From NCBI GenBank assembly GCA_040880725.1, contig JBBDHV010000005.1, positions 113,848 to 177,847 on the forward strand: a DNA stretch of 64,000 nt, given 5' to 3'. Origin of the DNA: DATHWB01 sp040880725 (GTDB taxonomy: Bacteria; Actinomycetota; Acidimicrobiia; Spongiisociales; ZC4RG35). A program made the translations under genes and the position numbers. The first letter of the stretch is position 1. The number at the start of each line of letters is the position of its first letter. The notes under the pieces were generated by a model, which saw only the letters and a program-made list of their open reading frames with translations, ran no database searches and had not been told where the DNA came from. Of the stretch, positions 1 through 7,726 are shown one piece after another.

Positions 1-831
1 TGCATAGAAGTGCCGGTCTTCGGTCATCCCATACAGGAGATATGTCCCGTCGGGTGTGTAGCGAGGCGCGGATGCATGTCCGGTCGACTCCGGTGTGATC
101 TCGTGTTCGGAACCGCTGCGAGCGTCGACCGTGAACAGCGACCAGCGCAGTTCTCGGTGCGGAGGCTCGGAGGTCTCGAAGCACACGGCGACCTCGCTGC
201 CGTCGGGCGAGATCGCGAGATCATCGGCGGGATCGCTCGTGTTGTCCCAGCGCATCCACCTCGTCGACAGCGGCGTCAGATCGATCGGGTCACGTTCGGG
301 CTCGATGATGAACAGATGCGGGAATCTGCCTTCGGTCAGCCACCGGTCCCAGTAGCGGAACACCGATACCTCGGTGGTGCGGGCCGAGTGGGTGGCAGCG
401 TCCCTCTCCTCCCGCAGGCGGGCGGTGTCCGAAATCGTCGGACCCTCGGCAAACAGATCCGCCAGTGCGAGCACCCTCTTCGAATCAGGAAACCAGCGGA
501 ACCCGATCACCCCGAGCGGTAAATCGGAGAATGCTTCCGCCTCCCCGCCGTGCAGGGACATCACGTGTACCTGCTGACGTCCGTCGACGCTGCGGAGAAA
601 CGCCAGGCGCATCCCGTCGGGGCTGAGACGCGGCTTTGTCGATGAGATCTCGGGTGTGGTGAGCGGCACGGGGTCGGCACCGTCGAGCGGGATCTTCCAG
701 ATTCGAGTGGTTCCTATCCCGGGCTCGGCGGGATGGGTGGTGACGGTCGTGACGACCGTGTCTCCGGCGACTTCGGGGGACCCGACCCGGGGGATGGACC
801 AGAGCGATTCGGCAGTGAGGTGACTGGGCAT
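1..831 (-). CDS. S9 (prolyl oligopeptidase) family peptidase, N-terminal part only
   Basis: Partial gene: the first 277 residues are in the window and the rest lies beyond base 1. The visible part is the beta-propeller domain that precedes the catalytic alpha/beta-hydrolase domain in S9 serine peptidases. It contains repeated blade motifs such as LSPDGMRLAFL, ISPDGSEVAV and YTPDGTYLLYG, in WD40/TolB-like spacing. The catalytic Ser-Asp-His are not in view. The start is ATG at 831; a TACATT -10 hexamer (844-839) ends 7 nt upstream, which suggests a leaderless transcript. It is divergent from phosphofructokinase, with starts 60 bp apart. The exact subfamily (dipeptidyl or acylaminoacyl peptidase) cannot be decided from this half. 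Confidence 0.85.
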   Translation of the reverse strand, partial: MPSHLTAESLWSIPRVGSPEVAGDTVVTTVTTHPAEPGIGTTRIWKIPLDGADPVPLTTPEISSTKPRLSPDGMRLAFLRSVDGRQQVHVMSLHGGEAEAFSDLPLGVIGFRWFPDSKRVLALADLFAEGPTISDTARLREERDAATHSARTTEVSVFRYWDRWLTEGRFPHLFIIEPERDPIDLTPLSTRWMRWDNTSDPADDLAISPDGSEVAVCFETSEPPHRELRWSLFTVDARSGSEHEITPESTGHASAPRYTPDGTYLLYGMTEDRHFYA

Positions 832-891
832 GCGGCCGAATGTACTGCCGGGGTTCGGGGTGAGTCCGAGCCCACCGCTATCTTCGATCCG

Positions 892-1971
892 GTGCGATCG
901 CTCACCGTGCTCACCTCGGGCGGGGATGCGCCTGGCATGAACGCCGCGATCCAGGCGGTGGTCAAGATCGGCGCGACCCGCGGCCTCGACGTTCTCGGGG
1001 TCGAGCGCGGCTTCGACGGTTTGATCGACGGTCACACCCGCCTGCTCACCCGCCATCTGGGGACCGGAGTCATCCCCGAGCCCACGGTGGATGGCGTCGG
1101 GGCGCTCGGCGGAACGGTTCTCGGATCGAGCAGGTCCACCCGCTTCCTCGAGTCCGAGCACCGCGCGATTGCCGCGGCGAATCTCCGTGCCTGGGGGAGC
1201 GAAGGCTTGATCGTGATCGGTGGCAACGGTTCGATTGCCGGCGCCCACGCGCTCGCCTCGGAGTGCGAGATTCCCGTCGTGGCGATCCCGGCTTCGATCG
1301 ACAACGACATCGGCTTGACTCGCGAATCCATCGGAGTCGACACCGCCCTCAACACGATCGTGGAGGCGTGCGATCGGATCTCTGACACGGCGCGCTCGCA
1401 CCATCGGGCTTTCGTCGTCGAGGTGATGGGACGTGACTCCGGATACCTCGCCATGGCCTCCGCCGTTGCCACGGCCGCAGACGCCGTGCTGCTTCCCGAA
1501 CAGTCGCGGTCCTACGACGAGGTCATTGACAGTGTTTCCGCCTGCATCAGGCACAGCTTCTCCGAGGTCCGCGGGAAGAACCGTGTCCTCATCATCAAGG
1601 CGGAAGGCGTCGACATCCCGACCCATCTCCTGGTCGATGCAGTTTCCGCCGAGGTCGAGGACATGGACGTGGACGTGCGGGGCACGGTGCTCGGCCATCT
1701 CGTCCGGGGTGGCAACAGTTCGTTTCGGGACCGTCTCATAGCGGGTCGCTTCGGGCTTGTTGCCGTCGACACGGTGCTCGCCGGCAAGACCGATCTCATG
1801 GTGGGGTGGAACCTGACCGATGTGGGAGAGCCGACGACGGACAGTTTCGTGCGGGTGTTTCGAATCGCCGACGTCCTCGTTGAGACCCAGGCACTTCGCG
1901 ACGGGTCCAGCAGTCTTGCCCAGGACCGCGTGGTCCGGATGGAGAGGATTCAGGGAGTGCTGTCGCTCTGA
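892..1971 (+). CDS. pfk: 6-phosphofructokinase family protein
   Basis: Phosphorylates fructose 6-phosphate in glycolysis (family function). The protein has 359 aa from GTG 892, chosen because the family opening SLTVLTSGGDAPGMNAA follows at once and a TATCTT -10 hexamer (879-884) sits 7 nt before the GTG. Motifs: GGDAPGMN (10-17), GGNGS (110-114), SIDND (135-139), MGRDSG (179-184) and a C-terminal LVRGGNSSFRDR. The usual GGDGS of ATP-dependent or GGDDT of PPi-dependent enzymes is GGNGS here, so the phosphate donor is unclear. Its last 22 bases overlap the convergent ATP-grasp gene. Family assignment is firm; donor and activity are not. Confidence 0.88.
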   Translation: MRSLTVLTSGGDAPGMNAAIQAVVKIGATRGLDVLGVERGFDGLIDGHTRLLTRHLGTGVIPEPTVDGVGALGGTVLGSSRSTRFLESEHRAIAAANLRAWGSEGLIVIGGNGSIAGAHALASECEIPVVAIPASIDNDIGLTRESIGVDTALNTIVEACDRISDTARSHHRAFVVEVMGRDSGYLAMASAVATAADAVLLPEQSRSYDEVIDSVSACIRHSFSEVRGKNRVLIIKAEGVDIPTHLLVDAVSAEVEDMDVDVRGTVLGHLVRGGNSSFRDRLIAGRFGLVAVDTVLAGKTDLMVGWNLTDVGEPTTDSFVRVFRIADVLVETQALRDGSSSLAQDRVVRMERIQGVLSL

Positions 1972-3209
1972 ATCGCGAGCTCGCGCGGGTGGGTCTGGAC
2001 CACTTCGACTTCGATGATCTCCATCGCGCGGCGCAGGCTGGTCTCCACCGACCCGGGTTCGGCGGCGCGTGCGAACACGAAGCCAAGGTATCGGTCGCCA
2101 TCGGGTGGGGGAGCGACCTGTGACCCAAACGGGGCCGTGATCTCGACGGCGGTGACCTCGGGCAACGAGCGAACGGCGTCGAGTCCTTGTATGACACCCA
2201 GTGTGCCTCGACGAGGTATGGGGATCATCAGCACCCCTGCGGCAGTGTGCTCGCGGCGGAGGGATCGCTTGCGCATGCCGAGAGCGTGACGCAGCACCAT
2301 GGTCTCGAGCGGTGCACCGAGCAGTCCGAAGCGCAGCGCCCGGCCACACAAACCTCCGATCGTTCGTCCGGCCACCTCGATGATCACGGCGCGGTCGCCT
2401 TCGATACGAAGCTCGGCATGGATCGGGCCTTCGGTGAGTCCCAGCGCATGGACGGCGGCAGTCGTCACTCGTTCGATGTCGGCCAGCACACCTTCGGAGT
2501 GGCGGGAGGGAGTCACGAAAATCGTCTCTTCGAACGCCGGACCCGTCATCGGGACGGGCTTGTCGAACACCGCCAGGATCTCGACCTCACCGTCCCAGAT
2601 GATGCCTTCGACCGATACCTCCGGCCCGTCGACGTATCGCTCGATGAGCAGGTCGGCTGTCGGGTCATGCCCGGAAGCCCCGAGGATGTCGCGGATCCGC
2701 TGTGTCGTCGCGACCGCGTCTTCGGGGTCGTCCACCCGGAGCACGCCTCTCCCTGCGCTGAGCTTGGTGGGTTTGATGACGACCGGACCGCCGAATTCGG
2801 CGACCGCAGCTGCCGGGTCGTCGCTCGACGCGAGCAGTCGGAACTCGGGCTGGGGCACTTCTGCGGCTCGCAGCGCCTGGCGGGCTGCGGCTTTGTCGAG
2901 GGTGGCGTGGGCGGCGGCAGGCGGATTGGCCGGGAGCCCGAGGGATTCGGCCGCCAACGCCGCGATCTCCACGCCTGTGTCGTCTGCAGCCACGATCGCG
3001 TCGATCGGCGTGTGGGACGCGAGGTCCGCGACCGCCTCGGCCGAGCCCTCCGGGTCGGCGCAGTCGATCTGCACGAAGCGGTCGTCGGCCCGGAGGGGAG
3101 GGCGCTCTTCGGAGGCGATCGACAGGTCGACGCCGAGCGCCTCGGCTGCGGCGACGAAGTCGGCCGCGCGGTACGAGTCGTTGGGGACGATCACCAGCAC
3201 TCTGGGCAT
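1950..3209 (-). CDS. ATP-grasp domain ligase
   Basis: 419-aa ATP-grasp protein. Layout: N-terminal Rossmann-like pre-ATP-grasp domain (MPRVLVIVPNDSYRAADF), central ATP-grasp fold with the ATP-binding lysine strand VVIKPTKLSAGRGV at about 145-158, and the metal-binding segment around VIIEVAGRTIGG. A C-terminal domain resembles the L-amino-acid ligase / carbamoyl-phosphate-synthase-like group. Such enzymes join a carboxylate to an amine through an acyl-phosphate; the substrates here are unknown. ATG 3209 lies 6 nt after a TAGCGT -10 hexamer (3221-3216), suggesting a leaderless mRNA. The 3' end overlaps pfk. No partner gene hints at a product. Confidence 0.8.
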   Translation of the reverse strand: MPRVLVIVPNDSYRAADFVAAAEALGVDLSIASEERPPLRADDRFVQIDCADPEGSAEAVADLASHTPIDAIVAADDTGVEIAALAAESLGLPANPPAAAHATLDKAAARQALRAAEVPQPEFRLLASSDDPAAAVAEFGGPVVIKPTKLSAGRGVLRVDDPEDAVATTQRIRDILGASGHDPTADLLIERYVDGPEVSVEGIIWDGEVEILAVFDKPVPMTGPAFEETIFVTPSRHSEGVLADIERVTTAAVHALGLTEGPIHAELRIEGDRAVIIEVAGRTIGGLCGRALRFGLLGAPLETMVLRHALGMRKRSLRREHTAAGVLMIPIPRRGTLGVIQGLDAVRSLPEVTAVEITAPFGSQVAPPPDGDRYLGFVFARAAEPGSVETSLRRAMEIIEVEVVQTHPRELAIQSDSTP

Positions 3210-3476
3210 CGGGGAACGCTAGTGGCTAGTGGTGGGTCGCCGAAATAGGTGCGCGGTGTCTCCGAGCACATGGCGTCATCTGGCAAGGACTTCCGACGCA
3301 GTCGCACTTGGCCCGTTCGGCGAGGAGGAGGACGCCGCCAGGGGCGTCATGGGCCGGAGAGACCGCCTCATTATTTCGGCGGCGGACCGCTAGATGCCGG
3401 CCCGCCCAATCGCGGCGGCTGGCCGCCCCACCATCAGTGTGTGTCGTTCGCCGACTCACCGGGTACCATCAGGACC

Positions 3477-4094
3477 ATGTCCGAATCCACCATCCTCCGG
3501 GTCGCTGACGACGCTCTCGAGATGATCCTGACGCTGCGTGAGCAGGAACCCGGCGACGAAGAGTACGGACTCCTCGTCGAGGTGACCGGTATCCGCGGCG
3601 GGCAGTTCCAGTACGAGTTGAGCTTCAGTCCCGTTTCCGATGCCGGCGATGCCAAGCGCGTCGAGCGGCACGGAGATCTCGCCATCATCGTCTCCGAATC
3701 CGACGTGGAGAAGCTCGAAGGCTCGTCGCTGTCGATGACAGACGAAGGCTTGGCGATGAACAACCCCAACTCGCCGGCGTCACCCGTGCTCGGTGCACCG
3801 CCACCCGGCGAGCTGTCAGGACCTCTCGCCGACCAGATCCAGCAGGTCCTCACCGAGCAGGTCAATCCTGCGATCGCCGGGCATGGCGGCCAGGCCGAAC
3901 TGGTGTCGGTCGACGGATCGGTGGCGTACATGCGTCTCGGTGGCGGCTGTCAGGGATGTGGAATGGCCTCGGTGACGCTCAAGCAGGGAATCGAGCGGAT
4001 TCTCAAGGAGGCGATTCCCGAGGTCACCGAAGTCGTCGACGTGACCGATCACGCCAGCGGCGACAACCCGTACTACGAGGCTGCCAAGAAGTAG
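3477..4094 (+). CDS. nfuA: NfuA/NifU-like Fe-S cluster carrier
   Basis: 205 aa, built like NfuA: an N-terminal degenerate A-type (HesB-like) domain (residues about 1-100) and a C-terminal NifU domain. The NifU domain carries the cluster-binding CxxC pair, Cys158 and Cys161, in GGCQGCGMAS. The protein carries and repairs [4Fe-4S] clusters for client enzymes in the cytoplasm (family knowledge). ATG 3477 is preceded 7 nt upstream by TACCAT (3464-3469), the apparent -10 of a leaderless promoter. The frame is open further upstream, but that stretch is low-complexity and unlike the family. It is followed 5 nt later by the Mug-like gene. Confidence 0.88.
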   Translation: MSESTILRVADDALEMILTLREQEPGDEEYGLLVEVTGIRGGQFQYELSFSPVSDAGDAKRVERHGDLAIIVSESDVEKLEGSSLSMTDEGLAMNNPNSPASPVLGAPPPGELSGPLADQIQQVLTEQVNPAIAGHGGQAELVSVDGSVAYMRLGGGCQGCGMASVTLKQGIERILKEAIPEVTEVVDVTDHASGDNPYYEAAKK

Positions 4095-4099
4095 GCCGC

Positions 4100-4666
4100 G
4101 TGGGCTTCACCCGCGCAGAACTCGAGTCGTACCGCGACGCCACGGTCGACGATCTCGTCGGCGAGGCACCGAAGTTGGTGTTCGTCGGGATCAATCCGGG
4201 TCTGTGGACCGCCGCCACCGGCACGCATTTCGCCCATCCGGGCAATCGGTTCTACCCGGCACTTCTGACTGCGGGGATCATCGAGCGGGAGATCGATCGC
4301 CGCACCGGGTTCACGGCCGAGGACCGTCGGCATCTGACCGAACGGGGTATCGCAATCACGAATCTGGTCATGCGCGCCACCGTCCGGGCCTCCGAACTCG
4401 ACCGCGACGAGTTGCAGGCAGGGGGAGTGGCGGTACGCGACAAAATCATCCGATGGCGTCCGAACGTCGTCGCATTCGCAGGCGTGACCGCGTACCGGGA
4501 GGCCTACGGCGACCGGTCCGCCCGGGTGGGCCGCCAGGAGGTGCGATGGGGCACGACGTCGGTGTGGGTGGTCCCGAATCCGAGCGGCCTCAACGCCCAC
4601 GAGACGATCGACTCCCTCGCGGCGACATACCTGGAAGCTGCCCGAGACGCCGGTGTCGTCCGATGA
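4100..4666 (+). CDS. mug: Mismatch-specific (Mug/TDG-type) DNA glycosylase
   Basis: 188-aa uracil-DNA glycosylase superfamily member of the Mug/TDG branch. It removes uracil or thymine from G mismatches in base-excision repair (family function). Motif 1 is GINPG (30-34), where Asn32 is the Mug-type catalytic asparagine; motif 2 is NPSGLNAH (160-167). The start is GTG 4100, 5 nt after the nfuA stop, so it is probably co-transcribed with nfuA. The stop overlaps the next ATG (ATGA at 4663-4666), indicating translational coupling. Confidence 0.88.
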   Translation: MGFTRAELESYRDATVDDLVGEAPKLVFVGINPGLWTAATGTHFAHPGNRFYPALLTAGIIEREIDRRTGFTAEDRRHLTERGIAITNLVMRATVRASELDRDELQAGGVAVRDKIIRWRPNVVAFAGVTAYREAYGDRSARVGRQEVRWGTTSVWVVPNPSGLNAHETIDSLAATYLEAARDAGVVR

Positions 4667-4914
4667 GCGAGCCAACCGAGCGCCAGGTCCTGTACGCACT
4701 CGTTGCGGCCGCGTGGTTCGTCGTCGTCGCGGTGCTGGCCGTTGTCGCCGCGGTCGTCGGGTTGTCCCCGACCGCCTGGACCATCACTTTTGCCGGCATC
4801 TGGTTCGTTGCCGCGACGCTTGGAGCCGTGCAATGGCGACGGACGGCACGACTGCTCCTCCTCTCGGTGGCGGTCTTCGTGCTCTGGGCCGCGGGCACCC
4901 TGGTCACGCGTTGA
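4663..4914 (+). CDS. Small membrane protein, three predicted helices
   Basis: 83-aa hydrophobic protein. After a short charged N-terminus (MSEPTERQ) there are three likely transmembrane segments, at about 10-33, 38-55 and 60-80. I do not recognise a family. It is coupled to the glycosylase gene by an ATGA overlap and ends 124 bp before lacI. Its role is unknown. Confidence 0.65.
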   Translation: MSEPTERQVLYALVAAAWFVVVAVLAVVAAVVGLSPTAWTITFAGIWFVAATLGAVQWRRTARLLLLSVAVFVLWAAGTLVTR

Positions 4915-5016
4915 GTCCGGGTCGGTCCGATCGCGACCGGTTGGTGGGGCGATGCCGGGTGGCTCTCGCATTCCCTGTGTCCGAGCCGGCGGCGAGGCTC
5001 ACCTTGACGGCGCCGC

Positions 5017-5030
5017 TGGAAGCGTTTTCA
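5017..5030. promoter_or_regulatory. LacI-family operator upstream of lacI
   Basis: TGGAAGCGTTTTCA is an imperfect palindrome with the central CG typical of LacI/GalR-family operators. It ends 8 bp before the lacI ATG. Its reverse complement matches the operator at 6098-6111 at 13 of 14 positions. This suggests that the regulator represses its own gene and the sugar transporter. Confidence 0.75.
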
Positions 5031-5038
5031 CTTGCCGC

Positions 5039-6055
5039 ATGCCCCGGGTGACCATCGAGAAGGTGGCCGAGCGCGCCGGCGTGTCGGTTGCCACCGTCTC
5101 GCGAGCGTTGCGCGGTCTTCCCAATGTCTCGCCGAAGACCCGTGAGAGGGTCGTGTCGGTGGCGGCGATGCTGAACTATCGACCCGACCCGAACGCTGCT
5201 CGGCTCGCGGCGGGCCGCACGCGCACGATCGCGGTCGGAGTCGTGGCGATCCCGATTTGGTACACCGGTCAGGTCGTCTCCGGCATCGAAGCGGTGTTGA
5301 CGAGCCAGGGATACGACCTCACGCTGCTCTTGATTGCAGATGAGTTCGTGCGCAGTCGGGCGTTCGGCGACGTCGGGGGTGGGGTGTCGAAGAGAGCCGA
5401 CGGGGCGATCATCGTCGACCTGGTGCCCACTACTCCGGAGCGCACGCTGCTCGAGGGACACCAACTGCCCTGGGTGATGGTCGGAGCCGACTGCCCGACC
5501 ATCGACTCGGTCATGATCGACAATGCGGAGGGTGCAGCTTCGGCGACGCGTCACCTCCTCGATCTCGGCCACACCAAGATCGGGCTCATCTCGGGCGGAC
5601 CTTCTGCCTTTCCGGCATCGAGTCCTCCGCAGCGCCGCATGGGTTTTCTCCGCGCCTTGCAGGAGGCCGGCGTCCGGTTCGATCCGAAGGCAGAACGGGT
5701 GGGGGACTTCTCGGCGCTCGGTGGGTACGAAGCGATGCAGGCCATCCTCGCTCTCGATGATCGTCCTACCGCCGTCTTCGCGATGTCCGACGAGATGGCG
5801 ATGGGGGCAATGCGGGCTTGTGAGGAAGCGGGCCTCGATGTCCCCGGCGACGTCTCGGTGGTCGGTTTCGACGACGTCGACTGGGCCTTCACCGTCGGTC
5901 TGACGACGGTCCGCCAGGACGCGACGGAACTCGGAGCGATCGCCGCACGTTTGATGATCCGGCGCCTGGAAGGGGAGAGCTGCGATCGGCAGGTGGTGAT
6001 GGTCCCGACCCGGCTGGTGGAGCGCGACTCCACCGCACCGCCGGCTCAGAGTTGA
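5039..6055 (+). CDS. LacI-family transcriptional repressor
   Basis: 338 aa. An N-terminal LacI helix-turn-helix (TIEKVAERAGVSVATVSRAL, then hinge-proximal LNYRPDPNAARLAAG) is followed by a periplasmic-binding-protein-like sensor domain (about 60-330) ending in the typical GFDDVDWA ... TTVRQD pattern. It most likely binds a sugar or sugar derivative and controls the adjacent transporter. Start ATG 5039; a GTG three codons later (5048) is an alternative. One operator lies just before the gene and another lies in the promoter of the downstream lipoprotein gene. Confidence 0.9.
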   Translation: MPRVTIEKVAERAGVSVATVSRALRGLPNVSPKTRERVVSVAAMLNYRPDPNAARLAAGRTRTIAVGVVAIPIWYTGQVVSGIEAVLTSQGYDLTLLLIADEFVRSRAFGDVGGGVSKRADGAIIVDLVPTTPERTLLEGHQLPWVMVGADCPTIDSVMIDNAEGAASATRHLLDLGHTKIGLISGGPSAFPASSPPQRRMGFLRALQEAGVRFDPKAERVGDFSALGGYEAMQAILALDDRPTAVFAMSDEMAMGAMRACEEAGLDVPGDVSVVGFDDVDWAFTVGLTTVRQDATELGAIAARLMIRRLEGESCDRQVVMVPTRLVERDSTAPPAQS

Positions 6056-6068
6056 GGTCACGGATCAG

Positions 6069-6111
6069 TTGCCGTCCGCGAACTCCCTTTCCTAGGATGA
6101 AAACGCTTACA
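6069..6111 (+). promoter_or_regulatory. Promoter and LacI-type operator of the sugar transporter operon
   Basis: TTGCCG (6069-6074) and TAGGAT (6093-6098) form a -35/-10 pair with an 18-bp spacer. The operator TGAAAACGCTTACA (6098-6111) starts inside the -10 and covers the expected start site, a classical repression arrangement. The site is nearly the reverse complement of the operator at 5017-5030. Confidence 0.7.
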
Positions 6112-6188
6112 GGGCGAGAGAGGCCCTGTGGGCATCCGTCGGATCCGACAAGGGCTTCCGACGTGAACCACGATGACGGGAGGAACAG

Positions 6189-7577
6189 ATGATGCGACGG
6201 AAGCGAGGGCTTCTTGCCCTGCTGACTGCATTGATGCTGGTGCTCGCGGCGTGTTCCGGTGATACCGGAACCACGGACGACACCACAGGCCCTGATGACA
6301 CGACTACGACCGCGGCGGGGTCGGACACGACCGCGGCGTCGGACACGACCACGACGACCGCCGGTGAAGAAGAACCGATGGACGACTTGGCCGGGACGCG
6401 GGTGACACTGTTCGGTCCGGAGACCGACGCCGAGGGCGAGGCCATTCAGACCGCGCTCGACACGTTCGCCGAGGAGACCGGAATCGAGATCGTGTACACG
6501 GGGGCACGCGACTTCTCGGACCAGATCAACGCGCAGGCGTCCGGCGGGAACCCGCCTGACATCGCCATCATCCCCCAGCCAGGGAAGATCGCCGACTTCG
6601 CAGATCTGGGATTCATCCTCCCGCTGCCCGATGACGTGACCGCGTCTGTGGAAGAGGTCTGGGAGGCCGGCTACCTGCAGTACGGGAGCGTTGACGGCGT
6701 GCAGTACGCCGTTCCGACCAAGAACGACCTGAAGTCGCTGGTGTGGTATTCGCCGACCCGCTTCGCCGAGAACGGATACGAGATCCCGGCGACCTTCGAC
6801 GAGTTCCTCGCCCTGATCGACACGATGATCGCGGATGGCCTCACGCCGCTCTGCGTCGGTATCGAGTCGGGCCCGGCCACTGGATGGCCGTTCACCGACT
6901 GGGTGGAGGACATGACGCTGCGCTTCGCCGACGGCGACTTCTACGACCAGTGGGTCGCCCACGAGGTGCCGTTCAACAACGAGACCCACCTGGAGATCTG
7001 GCAGCAGATCATCGACATCTGGAACACACCTGGTGCGGTATACGCCTCAGGTGGTTCCATCGCCTCGACGTTCTTCGGTGACAACGGAGCGCCCCTCGCC
7101 AACGGCGATTGCGAGATGCATCGCCAGGCGAACTTCTTCGCGGCGTTCCTCCCCGAAGGCACCGAGGTCGGACCTGAGGGCGACATCGACGCCTTCTACT
7201 TCCCCGCCCAAACGGCGGATGAGAAGCCGGTCCTGTTCGCAGGCACCAATGCGGTTGCGTTCCGTGACGCTCCGGAAGTGTGGGCCGTGATGGAGTTCCT
7301 CGGCTCGCCCGACTATCCGAACGCTCGGGTACCCGCCCAGGGCGGCGGCTTCCTGTCAGGTGTGCAGGGACAGAACCTCGACATGTACTCGCCATTCGAG
7401 CGGGGCCTCATCGAGATTCTGTCGGGTGCCACCACGGCGCGCTTCGATGCGTCCGACCTGATGCCGGCTGCGGTCGGCTCGGGCACGTTCTGGACGGCGG
7501 CCACTGATGTGACCACCGGATCCAAGACGGTGCAGGAAGCACTCGACCAGGTCGAGGCGGAGTGGCCGGAAGGCTGA
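6189..7577 (+). CDS. Sugar ABC transporter substrate-binding lipoprotein
   Basis: 462 aa. A type II signal peptide with lipobox LAAC (Cys22) is followed by a Thr/Asp-rich linker (about 25-65) and a family-1 extracellular solute-binding domain. The opening TRVTLFGPETDAEGEAIQ and the segment GGNPPDIAIIPQPG resemble alpha-glucoside-type binding proteins. It should bind a sugar outside the membrane and deliver it to the two permeases that follow. The SD-like GGGAGGA (6178-6184) precedes ATG 6189. The frame ends 49 bp before a poly-G assembly gap. No ATPase gene accompanies the system. Confidence 0.9.
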   Translation: MMRRKRGLLALLTALMLVLAACSGDTGTTDDTTGPDDTTTTAAGSDTTAASDTTTTTAGEEEPMDDLAGTRVTLFGPETDAEGEAIQTALDTFAEETGIEIVYTGARDFSDQINAQASGGNPPDIAIIPQPGKIADFADLGFILPLPDDVTASVEEVWEAGYLQYGSVDGVQYAVPTKNDLKSLVWYSPTRFAENGYEIPATFDEFLALIDTMIADGLTPLCVGIESGPATGWPFTDWVEDMTLRFADGDFYDQWVAHEVPFNNETHLEIWQQIIDIWNTPGAVYASGGSIASTFFGDNGAPLANGDCEMHRQANFFAAFLPEGTEVGPEGDIDAFYFPAQTADEKPVLFAGTNAVAFRDAPEVWAVMEFLGSPDYPNARVPAQGGGFLSGVQGQNLDMYSPFERGLIEILSGATTARFDASDLMPAAVGSGTFWTAATDVTTGSKTVQEALDQVEAEWPEG

Positions 7578-7598
7578 ACCGGACCCCGATTCTGAAGG

Positions 7599-7615
7599 CG
7601 GGGTGAAAACCCCCG
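7599..7615 (+). terminator. Stem-loop after the binding-protein gene
   Basis: CGGGG (7599-7603) pairs with CCCCG (7611-7615) around a 7-nt loop. There is no clear T-tract before the assembly gap. In transporter operons such a hairpin often protects the binding-protein message or partly terminates. Because the next bases are artefactual, the real downstream context is unknown. Confidence 0.35.
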
Positions 7616-7625
7616 TGCATACAGT

Positions 7626-7680
7626 GGGGGGGGGGGGGGGGGGGGGGGGGGNNNNNNNNNNGGGCCCCCCCCCCCCCCCC
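7626..7680. other. Assembly gap flanked by homopolymer artefact
   Basis: A run of 26 G is followed by 10 N (7652-7661), GGG and then 16 C. Poly-G tails are a known artefact of two-colour sequencing chemistry, and the mirrored poly-C suggests two such read ends joined by a scaffolder. The length between the lipoprotein and permease genes is therefore not reliable. The operon order binding protein-permease-permease suggests that the join itself is correct. Confidence 0.92.
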
Positions 7681-7726
7681 ACTTGACGTTTGCAGGCGAA
7701 CACGAGGAGGAGGTGAGCTCCGGCTC

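Noticed and set aside
1950..1971. Frameshift where pfk and the ATP-grasp gene meet
   Set aside because: Both frames end cleanly with their own stop codons; it is a simple convergent overlap of 22 bp.
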